From Anaeramoeba flamelloides (lineage: Eukaryota; Metamonada; Anaeramoebidae), in NCBI GenBank assembly GCA_027625915.1, contig JANTQA010000023.1, forward strand, positions 9,424,001-9,488,000: 64,000 nt of DNA, in the 5' to 3' direction. This document shows positions 49,301 through 60,012 of the stretch, piece by piece. Positions within the stretch are counted from its first letter, which is position 1; every line of letters starts with the position of its first letter. The translations under genes were made by a program, and so were the position numbers. The notes below the pieces were generated by a model. The model did no database searches. It had not been told where the DNA came from and saw only the letters and a list, made by a program, of their open reading frames with translations.

Positions 49301-52300
49301 TAATAATCAAGTGTTAATTAAACTTTTATATCTCAAATAAATTAATGAATTTTTTTGAATTTGAAAAAATGATGACAGAATTATATTATTTTCAACTTGT
49401 TTCATCTTTATCATTGACATAAAATATTTTTCAGAATTGGTTTTTCATTTTATTTTAAATTTTTTAATTTTAAAATTCTTTGAAAAAAAAAAAAAAAAAT
49501 TGAAAAATTAAAACTCATAAAAAAAAATTTTTTGAAAAAAGAAAAAGCAAACAAAAAGAAATTAAAAAAAATAAAAATGATTACCATTTTCTTCTTTCAC
49601 TTCTTTGCCCACCAACATCGATCATATTTAAAATATATTTTCCAATCCTAAATTTTGCTTCTTCGACTGCAATAGATTTTACACGAGTACGAAGTACATC
49701 CTCATTTGTAGGTAAATAGTACTCAGAAGAAACACGCTCAATTTCATCAAAGAAACTTTTTTTTAAAAAAAAAATCATAAAATAAAATTAATTTCAGAAC
49801 AAGACACAATTATTATTCAATAAATCGTTGTATTATTAATATATTGTGATTTAGAATTTAATTTTTTATTTTGCTGCATAAAAATTAAATAAATAGAGTA
49901 TAATAAAAGAGAGAGAAAAAAGATTACTATTCTGTTGAATCATAAAGATGAAATTTTTTATCTTTAAATTCCAAAGATTTTTGAATTCCTGAATCTTCCC
50001 AAAGTTCACTTAATGCAGTCGCAATCTCTTCGTTCCATAAAAGTCTTTTTTTGGTTTTTTTAATTAAATTTCCATATTCCTAAAATTAATATTAATATTA
50101 AAATTTAAATTAAAATTAAAATTAAAATTAAAATTAAAATCAAAAGAAAATGATTTTTAAAAATTTTTTTTTTTTTATTAGATATTTCAAAGAGGAAAAA
50201 ATAAATTTTAAATTAGTTGAACAATTATATATGGAATCAAGTTTTTTGATGTAAATATTAAAATATTTTTAGAGGTAATTTTAAATATTGTTATTATAAT
50301 TAATTATTTTTTTCAAAAAATTCTTTTTTTTTTTTTTTTTTTCTGGAATGAACCCTTTTTATGTTTATAAGAAAAAATAATCATCATTATTTTAATTAAA
50401 GAACAAGAAGAATTATTGATTCAATTCAAAAAGATCAAATTTTCAAAGTATGTTTTCAATAAGAGGGATGAAACAGGTTGATTTTCTTTTTTTTTTCAAA
50501 AAATAATATTTGGTTAAATCTCATATAACTTGTTCATCAAAAATTGAAAAATAGTTATTGGAAAAAAGAAAATTCAAAAAACAATCAGGATTTGAGATTT
50601 TTTCAAAATCAAACAACAACTAAATAAGCAAAAGAATGCTAACAAATTAAAACCAATGATTAAGAATAACCAAAATTAAAAGGCTGTTTACATTAAAATC
50701 AATAACGAATAATAATTTTTTCCTTTTTTTTTTCTCAAAATTTTCAACTGAATTCAACAATTAAATTAGAGAATTTACCTAAGTGACAATGTTGTTTGTG
50801 TATTTATTTTAAAATATATGGGTTAAATAATTCCTTTGACAATAGAAATAAGCAGATCAGATGGAATCGTTTCTCATATAAAATTTCAATGTCGATTTTA
50901 ATTGTTCAGACTTACAATCATTTTTAAAAGTGAAAACGAAAATTATTAAAAAGTCATCAATTTTTAAATGGTTGAAAAACTGAAAATAGAACAGTTTGGT
51001 GATGGACAATTAAAATTTTTAATGTCTAGATTTTTTAAAAAGGCTTTATACTTGTGAATTTATAATAAACACTTTTTCAGCCAAAGGGTCCCAGTTCTAT
51101 TGAAGAAATAGAAAATATTCTAAAAGTTTAATTCATTATTCTCCTAGAAAATGAAATTTCAATTTTTAGATCTAAATCATTTTTTCTCAATTTTTTATTT
51201 CGTTAAAAATTTTTTGAAAATTTTTATTTTTTTCTTATTTTTTTTTTTTATTTTTTAAAAAAGCAAATTCAAAAAAAAAATGTTTGAAACCCCAAATTAA
51301 CATTAAGATAATTGAAGATAATTTCTTTTAAATGAATACATTTACAATTAAAAAATCTTATTGTCAACAATTTTATTTTCCTAAAGAAATTGAGATATTT
51401 TGCACTATCACCGTTCCAACGAAAGAATCCCATAAATTTTTTTTTTGATTAGTTTTTTTTTGAAATTTATGGCTTGTTCAGGTATTTCTTTTATGAATCT
51501 CAACTCTAATCCGAAGTTTATTATTTCTCTTCTTTCTTAACAATTGTAGTTTGGTTGGTTCTTAAAAAAAAAAGTGATTTTTTCATGTTTGACTGGGGGC
51601 TTTGAGTGAAATGGGGTTTATATTAATTGTATCCGATTAATAAATGGGGAAAAATTTTCTCTTATCTTGGTTTTTTTTCACTCAAACATTCAAATCATAA
51701 ATTGAAATTTCTTGATCTCTTTTTTTGGTTTGTTTTATATTACTTTTTTGTATGTTTATATTGGTATGATTTCGGTTGACTAAGAATCATAAATGAAAAA
51801 ATAGTGTTAATTCCATTCTTATAAATCAAAGTATAGCTAACTAATCAGAGAATAATTATTTTTTATGAAAAGTAAAATTATGAGATTGAAAACTTCTTTG
51901 AACAAATACTTTACTGTTTGGAATTTGTCGGTAATTGGCTTTGGTGTTAAATTGAATTTGTTTCAAAAAAATAATAAAGCCGTTTTAGAAATGTATCTTT
52001 AAAAAAAGTTTTTAATATTGGTATTTGAATAATAAATGGAAAAAAATTTTCACTTCATTTTCCTTTTTTTTCTTTTTTTGTTTATTAGATTACAAAGAAA
52101 CTGATTTGGAATTTGAAATCTCTATTTTGTTTTTCCTTTTTTTATTTTCGTTATATTTGTTAATTGGTATAAATTGGGTTTACAAATTCTACAAAATATA
52201 ATCAGATTTCAGGCAAGATTTTAAAAGATAGTCAGCTGAAATTTTGTACCATTTATATTTCAAATAGCAGTATAATACAACAAAATAGATTTTAAATTGT

Positions 52301-55300
52301 TGATTCTTTTTTTGTGTTTGGGATGAGCCTGTTTTAGGTAAACTAAGAATCGAAACAAAAGTAAGATTTCAGAATTAAAAAATGATACATCAACAGAAAT
52401 TATATCCAATTTAAATTTCAAATGCTCGTAAAGTACTAAAAATAGGTCTCTTGACATGAGTCGACTGTTTTAAAGATAATTTTGTAAAGTGTTTGTGTAA
52501 AACCCTTTTAAAACAACTTTACGATTTTAGATATATTTTTTTGAAATATGCTGGATCGGATTATGATTCTGTGGGTTTTTTTCAGAAGCATTTTAAGTCA
52601 ACGTTGTAATAAAAATAAAAATGTTTTTTAACATTTCCTCTTATATTAAAAAATATTTAAAAAAAAAGATACTTGTATAAATTTCAGAATTTTGGACACA
52701 GTTAAAATAATTTAAAGAATAGCAATTCCTGCATTTTCCTGAAATTTGAAAATAATTTTGATTTCACAACAAAAATAACACAACCCATATAAATAGTTTC
52801 AAAACTTTTTGGGACTTCCAGCCTGACAGACTAGCAAGATTTCAGTTTCTGATATTCTTTTATATTTATTTCAATATCTCTCGATAATTGTAATGAAAGT
52901 TTTTTAAAGACCAAAAAGGCTAAAAAAAAAAAAATTGGTTTTAAAAAGATCACATTTGGAATTTATTTGATATTTTTTCAAAGTTATCTAAACAGAAAAT
53001 ATTTGTTTAATTTCAAAAACGCTGAAACTGTTTTTATGAAAAGGCTGAAAGCCAAAAAGTGTTTAAATTGCAAGATTTTATCAGTTTTAATTGTAAAAAC
53101 TTTGAAAGTTATTGGATTTTGTTCTTTTAATTACATTTTAAATTCGTGGAAATAATGTCAAAAAACCAAAAGTGTTGTTCAATTAAAAAAAAGTTACCAC
53201 AATTTTTGGGCTATTTTTGTGGTGTTCATGATAAGAATAGCACAATCAATACAAATACTTTCAAGACTTTTTGGGACTTCCAGTCTGGCAGTCTGCAAGA
53301 TTTCAGTTTCTGATATTCTTTCATATTTTTTCAAATTTCAAATACTTGATACAAACTTTCATAATGCTCAAAAAGGGCGAAAAAAAAATAATTAACAAAA
53401 GAGAACCTTTTGAATTTATTTGAAATGGTTCAAAGTTATCTAAAAAAATATATATTTGTTGGGCTTTCTTCTTGTTGAAACTGCTTTTTTGAAATCCAAA
53501 AAGTTATTTAAATTACAAGTTTTAATTGTAAAAACTTTGTAAGTTATTGAAAGTTGTTGCATTGTGATCTTGTAATTTCTTTCAAAATTTGAATAATTTC
53601 TAAAAAACACAAGAGTTTTGTGAAGCCAAAAAAGTTACCACGATGTTTATGCTATTCTTGTTGTTGCACACCATAAGAATAGCACAATCCATACAAATAC
53701 TTTCAAGACTTTTTCAAACTTTCAGTCTGACAGTCTGCAAGATTTCGGTTTGTAGTGTTCTTTCATATTTTGTCAAATTTCAAATACTTGAAAGTTTTTT
53801 AAATACCAAAAAGGGTAAAAAAATAAATTGATTTAATAAAGATCACATTTGGAATTTATTTGAAATGGTTCAAAGTGATCAAAAATCAAAATATTTGTTA
53901 ACTTTCAATAATCTGAAACTTTTTTTATGAAAATCCAAAAAGTTATTTAAATTACAAGTTTTTTGAGAGTTTTAATTGAAAAAAATCTTTGAAGTGAAAG
54001 TTATGGGATTTTTGATCTTTTAATTACTTTCTAAATTTGAAATAATTCCAAAAAAACAAAAGTGTTGTTCAATTAAAAAAAAGTAACCACAATTTTTGGG
54101 CTATTCTTGTAGTGTTTAACAAAAATTTTTATCATTTTTTTGTCTTTTTCTGTTTTTTTGTTTTCGCTGCCTTTTTTCTAATGACGTAATCTGTTTATTT
54201 TGATCTGAAAATTTTTTTCCTAATGACTGATATAAGGTTAGAGCTGATTCCAGTTAAATAGAAAAATTCATCAGAGCATTAGTTGATGTGTCTAATCCTT
54301 TGATCAATTAATACTTGATGGTGGAATTTCAGCAAATTTACTAATACAAATTTTTTGATAGATTCCGCTCCTTTCTTCATTTTGAAAACACATCAATTTT
54401 TGTTTTTTGGTTTTATTTTTTTTTCTTTTGTTTGGACAAAAAGGGTTACATCACAAACTTTGTCTGTTAATTACAAAATAAGTTGAACAAAATTTTCATT
54501 CAGCTTTTCTGAAAAAGATGTAAAAAAGAAGAATAAAAGAAAATAATTCTTTGTATAAACTAAATCGCCAAAATTCTAAAACCTAACAGAACTGATTTGA
54601 AGAAACTTAGGGTTGAATTTTGGCTTTGTTTTTTTCAACAATTTTTTTTGGAGTTCTGAATGAAAATTTTGTTCAATTTCTTTTTTCACAAATGAAATAC
54701 TAAAGAACTTTAAATGTGATTTAATCTTAGGTTCTGTAAAAGATAAAAAATTCATATTTTTTTTTGCCTTTTTGATTTTTGGAATGTGGAGTTTTCTTCT
54801 TTCAAAAAAAAAATTAAACAAAATCTTAATTCATCTTTCCAAAAATAATTGTTAAAAATATCAAAGGAAGACTAAAATCGTTAATACTCTGTCTTGTTTA
54901 TATTTTAGATCCTTGTTAAGAATCGTGGACTTTGATTATTTCATTTAATTCTTCTTTTTTACATTTTTTTTCGGAAAGATGAATTAAGATTTTGTTCAAT
55001 TTATTTTGCATTTAACAGTTGTTCAGTCAGAAATCTAAAAGCGTTTGGAAACTGTGAATCGTTTTTTTTTTTCTTATGTATTTTTGTTTTATTGAAAAGT
55101 GGTTTTTTTTTTTTTTTTTTCTTTTTTTGTGTCAATCTAAATTTAAAGCTTACTTGTTTTTGTATTGGAACACCTAACCGATCAGAGCTTTCTAATAAAA
55201 CTTTCATTTGAGAAACCAAATTTTGACGTATTAAAGGTATGAATGATTGTAAATATTCCTCATCAAATTGCCGATCTTGGATTAATTGCATTTGCTTAAA

Positions 55301-55597
55301 AAGTGTTGATTTTCCGGATTCACCAGGACCTATTATTGGAATTTTAAAACAATTAATTTGTTAGGTGTGTTTTTAATAATCCATTAACCAGTCATTTTGC
55401 AATTAGAAAAAAAAAAAAGAATTGAGAATAAAAAAAGAATTGTATTAAGATCTGAAATGAAACAATTTACCTAGAAGAAGAATCTTAATTTCATAGTCTT
55501 GTTCTTTTTTATTTTTGTCAAGATCTTTGTCAATTTTGGTGCTCGTTCGTAAAGCTACTCTTTGTTCATCATTTTTTTTACTTGGACAGCAACCCAT
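46320..55597 (-). CDS. Heterotrimeric G protein alpha subunit
   Basis: A GTP-binding switch for membrane receptor signalling. Exons on the minus strand: 55597-55471, 55329-55154, 50079-49928, 49755-49585, 46867-46768 and 46661-46320, in phase, 355 residues, the usual family length. The N-terminus MGCCPSKK offers Gly2 for myristoylation and Cys3/Cys4 for palmitoylation. G1 is GPGESGKS (43-50), switch I is LRTRVKS (173-179) with the catalytic Arg176, G3 is DVGGQRSER with Gln202, G4 is NKKD (267-270), and G5 is TCALNT. The helical domain lies in exons 2-4. Two differences from animal subunits: Ser179 replaces the magnesium-binding Thr of switch I, and Pro44 replaces Ala in the P-loop. The C-terminus KYYGIY lacks the Cys modified by pertussis toxin. 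Intron 2 is about 5.1 kb and intron 4 about 2.7 kb, both packed with repeats; the remaining introns are 106-172 bp. No G beta or G gamma is present here. Confidence 0.94.
46868..49584 (-). other. G alpha intron 4 (2.7 kb)
   Basis: Bounded by GTAATC at 49584 and TAG ending at 46868. It contains a TTAA-flanked element at 47958-49303 and a locally GC-richer patch at about 47608-47670 (CCATACAATCCACCCAAGCC type) that I cannot assign. Confidence 0.75.
47958..49303. mobile_element. Possible 1.35-kb non-autonomous element with TTAA flanks
   Basis: The left end is TTAAGGGATTAGCACAATC and the right end GACGCACTAATCCTTTAA, inverted with a few changes. Further in, GTGTTCACGTGTCTCTAAAAA at the left pairs with TTTTTAGAGACATTTGAAC at the right. 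TTAA at both ends (47958-47961 and 49300-49303) would fit a piggyBac-type duplication. There is no transposase. The repeats are diverged over about 100 bp, so this is tentative. Confidence 0.45.
51080..51635 (+). repeat. Dispersed repeat shared with 12470-13075
   Basis: It begins near CAGCCAAAGGGTCCCAGTT, continues through CCCCAAATTAACATTAAGA and ends near GAGTGAAATGGGGTTTATAT. Order and orientation match the gcvPB intron copy. Confidence 0.75.
52790..54118 (+). repeat. Three tandem ~445-bp repeat units in G alpha intron 2
   Basis: Units start near 52790, 53243 and 53685, each with a TTTCAAGACTTTTTGGGACT-like head, a CAGTCTGACAGTCTGCAAGA block, a AAAAAGGGYRAAAAA block, and an end with CAAAAGTGTTGTTCAATTAA and GGCTATTCTTGT. 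Periods are about 453, 442 and 430. A single related unit lies at 26640-27060. Open stretches inside are not conserved between units, so they are not genes. Confidence 0.85.
54255..54465 (+). repeat. Dispersed repeat shared with 31955-32160
   Basis: The counterpart of the striatin intron 6 copy, with GTTGATGTGTCTAATCCTTT at the start and ACACATCAATTTTTG toward the end. Confidence 0.65.
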
Positions 55598-56747
55598 AAA
55601 TAAAAAAAATATTTGTGTAAAAATAAAAGAAAAAAATAAATATCTCAAAGTATTTTTTAGTTTCTCCGAATGGGATCAGAATTGAAGCAATTTCTTTTGA
55701 TTTGTACACATTTTCTCAGTAGTTTATTTTATCAATTATCTTACAATAACTCTTTTAAGAAGCACCTATTAACTTGAGATTTCTCTTGAAAAATTTGGGA
55801 AAATCTCATTATTTACAAATATTCTCTTGATCGGTTTATTTCAGGAAATTCAATTTGATTTTTAGATTACTTTTGCTCAGGAGTTGGCTATTTTAGCTTT
55901 TGTCTAATTCCAGTCCTTTTGCTATGATTTGGATTGTTTAAAAAACTAATAAAATAATTCTTATTGGAAGAAAATCTGAAACAGTGTTTGGCTCATTTGA
56001 GTTTTGAGAAGAACAATCGATAATGTTGACACTACAAATAATTAGATTTCCATTTCTTTTAAAAAAAAAAGATTAACTCTTGTTTATCGAATCAACATCT
56101 CTCTTAGAAAAAATAACTTCCTTGGAAAAAAAGATAAAAAAGATTTTTGAAAAATTGTGGAGGAATATCGAACAAGACCGAGGATAGAAGTGTGCTTAAT
56201 GGAAATTGGTGGTTCTAAATTCTGGAAGGACTTGGAATAAATCCTGTTAATCGAAGAAATCCTTCAGAAATGAAAAAAAAGGTTCAATCTCAAGTTAAAA
56301 AAATTAAATTTTCTAACAAGAAGTAAAAAGTTAAGGTGGGGTTACAAAAATTGAACGATTGCTAATCCAAGAGCATAATTTTTCAAAAAATATTTTTGGT
56401 TTGTTTCCGAAAATGATATCATTAGAAAATTAAACCCTAACAGTTATAAAAAGTCAAGACAAGAATAATAATAGAAAAAAAGGGTAACAAAGATAAAAAA
56501 ACAAAAAATGATTACAAAGAGAACCAAAAATTCATTTTAAAAGTTTATTAAAATGAGAAATTCAAATACTGGGCTTTGGAACCTGAATATTAACTTTGTA
56601 AAAGTTAAAGGTGCCAAGAATTGTTTTCAAATATCCTTTATTTATTATAATCGACATATGAAGAACAAATAAGAATTAAGACGAATAATACCGATCAGAA
56701 GAATATCTGGTACCCAACTGAATAAACTAGATCGAATAAACCAATAT

Positions 56748-56945
56748 ATTCAGTTCTGCTTTTAAGACACAAACTTTGAAAGAAATCTAAGGTACAAAAA
56801 AACACTCAAATTAATATACAAAATTCCAATTTTAATAAAATAATGAGTATTTTAAAAAAAACAAAAAAATGTGCCATAATTTGAGATTTTTTTGTATGTC
56901 TTAAATTTCTTGAAAGTTTGTGTCTTAAAAATGAAACTGAAGGTA
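56748..56945. mobile_element. Degraded MITE, family CAGTCAGTTCC
   Basis: The left end is TTCAGTTCTGCTTTTAAGAC and the right end GTGTCTTAAAAATGAAACTGA, inverted. The interior has the CACAAACTTTGAAAGAAAT block of the family. The ends are diverged, so boundaries are approximate. Confidence 0.65.
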
Positions 56946-57038
56946 TTATTTATTTGGAGAATTAGTGTAAAATTTAAATTAAATCAATTAAAATCTTAAG
57001 AAAAGTTCAATAAGTAAGCCACTGTTAATTGTAAAATA

Positions 57039-57359
57039 CAGTCCTGTGCCATTTTAAGGCACAGGAAAAATCAATATATAAGGCATAAAATTTAGTTTAC
57101 TTTAAGGGACAAATTTTTGGTTTGAGGCACTTTTCCAATTTCAAGATATAATTTCACCTAACAATTACAGAGTTAGTTTGAGTGTTTTCTTCAATATATA
57201 TATATATATATATATATAGAATATTACATTATGAGTAATCTTGGAAATTTACACAGAAAAATTGTGTCTTATTTTGACCACTTTGATTTTTTTTAAAGTG
57301 AACTAAATTTTGTTCCTTATTACTTGATTTTTCCTGTTCCTTAAAAGAGCACAGGACTG
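57039..57359. mobile_element. MITE with TA target duplication, family CAGTCCTGTGC
   Basis: A 321-bp element starting CAGTCCTGTGCCATTTTAAG and ending in AAAGAGCACAGGACTG, with TA on both flanks (57037-57038 and 57360-57361). The CAGT end and TA site again suggest a Tc1/mariner source, but the terminal sequence differs from the CAGTCAGTTCC family after the first four bases. It contains a (TA)n run near 57196. Confidence 0.8.
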
Positions 57360-58293
57360 TACAGGAATCAAAATTTTCATTCAGCTTACCAAAATAATCA
57401 CAACTTTCAAGAATTAAAATAAATCAACAAAGTTCCAATTCTAAAAGTGGGGTTAATACTTTAAACTTATTATAAGAATTAAAAAATTGAAATTTTCCAA
57501 TGATTTAAAAAATCTTTTTTTGGAAAGCTATGAGAAAATTTTGATTCATTTATTTTGTAACAAATAGTATATAATATCTCATAAATAATTATTCTCAATC
57601 TATTTTGTTCGTTCTTGATGTATTTTTAATGAATAATTCGGAAATTTGATAATATTTATGAAATTAAAATAAAAAATTGTTTTTTTTGATTGGAAATTGT
57701 AGTAATCAAAAAATGGAAAATAGGATCAATTAATCAAAGAAAAAATTAATAGTTAAAGACGAAATTGAAAATTAAACTCAATAAAAGTTTTTTTTTATAC
57801 TATTTTTTTAGTATGGGTTTCTCTTGGATTGATCTATGGTGTAAACATTGTGTTGAAAAAATTTGATAATTTTTGAGATCTCCAAAAACTCTTCTAATTT
57901 CGATAAAATAGTAGATATAAATTGAATTTGTTGGTTTGGTTGATAATAATATCATGGATTATTCTTTGAATGTAATTAGTTTCTTTATTTAATTAATTTT
58001 ACTTTTTAGGTTTTCTGTAAGGGTTTCCAAGTAAAAACCTTCTTGAACTTTTTTTCCTAAATTTCATGGTTTTATGACAAAGAAAAATGTTCAATGACAA
58101 AAAACTTATTTTCCAAAATAATTTACTACAGCATTAGAAAACATTTAAAGAACTCTTAGAGTCTTAGATAATCAAAGACTAACCAAATAAGGTATGCGAT
58201 CAAACCCGAAGAGAAGCTTATAAATAAAATTTGCCATAAATTTGATTCATTTTCTTTAAAAAATCTTCACTTAATCTGCAACTTTTGTCCAAG

Positions 58294-58755
58294 ATGGAAG
58301 CAAAAATCCAACAACTTCTTGACGAACGAGAAATTATCAATGTTGTCAACACCATGGCCACTTCTTATGATCAAGGTGAGTGGGATCGTATGAGATCTTG
58401 TCTACCAGAAAATTTTACGCTTGATGTTACCTCTTTTGTAGGTGGCGAAGTCTTAGAACTTAAGCCCGATAAGCTTATTGAGATGTGGTCAGCTGTCCGT
58501 TCAAACCTTGACAATGTACAACATATGTTAACAAACCATAAAGTGACAATTGATGGTGATAAAGCCGATATTTTCTGCTATATTCAGTCCACCCAATGGC
58601 TCAAGACAGAAGAAAAATTTTATAAGAGAAAAGTACAAGGATCTTACACACACAAAATGATTAAAACAAAAGCTGGTTGGAAAATTAAAAAGTTTATTTT
58701 TCAATTCGAGAAGATGAGCGGAGATCCTAATTTCCCACAAAAAAAAAAAAATTAA
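58294..58755 (+). CDS. SnoaL-like / NTF2-fold small protein
   Basis: A single-exon gene of 153 residues with ATG at 58294 and TAA at 58753. It has the layout of the SnoaL_4 group of the NTF2-like superfamily: an N-terminal helix (IQQLLDEREIINVVNTMATS), an acidic-aromatic turn (YDQGEWDRMRSCL), a VQHMLTNHKVTIDGD segment corresponding to the family's TxHxxxNHxVxxDGD, an YTHKMIKTKAGWKIKKF strand pair, and a charged tail ending in Lys. These folds are small cone-shaped barrels used as enzymes (hydratases, isomerases, polyketide cyclases) or ligand binders. The substrate cannot be read from sequence. It is intronless, unlike the longer genes here, and is GC-richer than its surroundings. It lies divergent from the G alpha gene across 2.7 kb. 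Bacterial acquisition is possible but unproven. Confidence 0.85.
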   Translation: MEAKIQQLLDEREIINVVNTMATSYDQGEWDRMRSCLPENFTLDVTSFVGGEVLELKPDKLIEMWSAVRSNLDNVQHMLTNHKVTIDGDKADIFCYIQSTQWLKTEEKFYKRKVQGSYTHKMIKTKAGWKIKKFIFQFEKMSGDPNFPQKKKN

Positions 58756-59494
58756 TTCATCCTTTTTTCTGATACCCGCTTTTGTGTGTAATTTCCTGAC
58801 CCGAACTCAACAGTTTGATCGTCGGTAAAGTATTGGAAAACAAAATTCATTTAATTAGTCAAGAATAAAAGGGAATATTTTGAAAAGGGGTGAATCTCGA
58901 AATACTATTGAAAAATAAAATAAAAAATTTTTCTCCTATTTTTTTTTCTTTTTTTTTCTTTTTATTTGAATCTTAAGTTACAACAAGGTGTACCAATTTG
59001 TTCTAGTACACACAAAATTTGATTTTGTTTGTTTAGAATGGTATCAGGAGAATTTTTGAAAAGGAAATAAATTGCGCTTATTTCCAGGGTAACTTTGTGT
59101 TGTGATTCTTTTAACTTATGGTTTATCTGAATTTGAGTCCAATAATGTATTGAAATCTAATCTATTATTCAACAGAAAACATTTAAGATCTTGTTTGGTT
59201 GTGAAAATTCAAAAAGGAACCAATTTTGAGGTTTAAAGTATAACTTTTGTAGTATCAAAAATTTTTTTGAAAGAATCAAGTTAAAATTTTGAAAATATTT
59301 TTTTTGGATACAAATCCAATATTATACTCAATTGTGATGTTATATCTTCTAAATTCCATGAAAGCTGAAAGGGTATTTGAATGACCTCTGACTAGTAAGA
59401 TTTTCCATTATTTTTTTAATTTTTTTGAAAAGCCCAACCTGCAAAAATATTAAATTGATCTGGAATTTTTTTTTTATATCTAGAAGGGAGGAAA

Positions 59495-60012
59495 TTAATT
59501 TCCTCTTAAGGTTGTTTTGTTTTCTTGAGTTTTCTGTTTATTTGGATAATCAATTTTCTTTAGGTTTTTTTGAGTTTTCTATTTATTTAAAAAATCAATA
59601 GATTTTCGTTAGGTTTTTTTTACTTTATGAAACAAACCGAAAATCAATAGATTTTCGAAATAAAATAGAAAACCTCAAAAAAACCTATAAAATTTCAGTT
59701 ATAAAATAGAAACCCTCAAAAAAACTTAGAACACTTTATAAATAAAACAGAAAATCTCAAGAAAACCTATATACTTGACTATACTTTCTGTTAGGGTTTT
59801 TTTTTTAATTTAAAAATTTAAACAAAAATATTAAATAAATTTTCTTTTAATTTTTAACTTAAAAAAAGACTTCAGCTTTTCCAATCTTTAAAAGAATTGA
59901 GTAAAATCAATGATTTTACTCCATTCTTTTGAATTCTGTAAAATTTCTATTAGTTTTTTTTTTACTTTTAAAAATTAAAAAAAAAACAAGGACTCTACAG
60001 CACTAGAACTGA
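59495..60012. repeat. Dispersed repeat, AGTGCC family, copy e
   Basis: It contains the TTTTCTTTAGGTTTTTTTGA and AAAAACCTATAAAATTTC-type blocks in both orientations, plus TTCTTTTGAATTCTG near 59925. It ends near ACTCTACAGCACTAGAACTG. The left terminus is eroded. Confidence 0.6.

Larger units (their letters stand above)
50080..55153 (-). other. G alpha intron 2 (5.1 kb), repeat-filled
   Basis: Bounded by GTAAGC at 55153 and TAG ending at 50080. It holds, from low to high position, the repeat shared with gcvPB intron 2 (51080-51635), a segment shared with 63500-63720 (about 51760-52420), three tandem 445-bp units (52790-54118), the repeat shared with striatin intron 6 (54255-54465), and a segment at about 54890-55005 resembling 2245-2335 (AGAATCGTGG ... 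GGAAAGATGAAT). No exon is seen inside. Confidence 0.8.
55598..58293. other. Divergent intergenic region between G alpha and the SnoaL-like gene
   Basis: It holds two MITE-type elements (56748-56945 and 57039-57359) and a repeat at about 57820-58050 related to 26040-26300. A stretch at about 56157-56330 looks weakly coding (LEGLGINPVNRRNPSEMKKK in one frame) but has no start, no family and no splice support. No gene is called. Confidence 0.6.

Noticed and set aside
52790-54118. A CRISPR-like or minisatellite array
   Set aside because: The units are about 445 bp with no short repeat/spacer alternation and lie in a eukaryotic intron.
56157-56330. A transposase or exon fragment (LGINPVNRRNP)
   Set aside because: It is too short, with stops close by and no recognisable family or splice sites.
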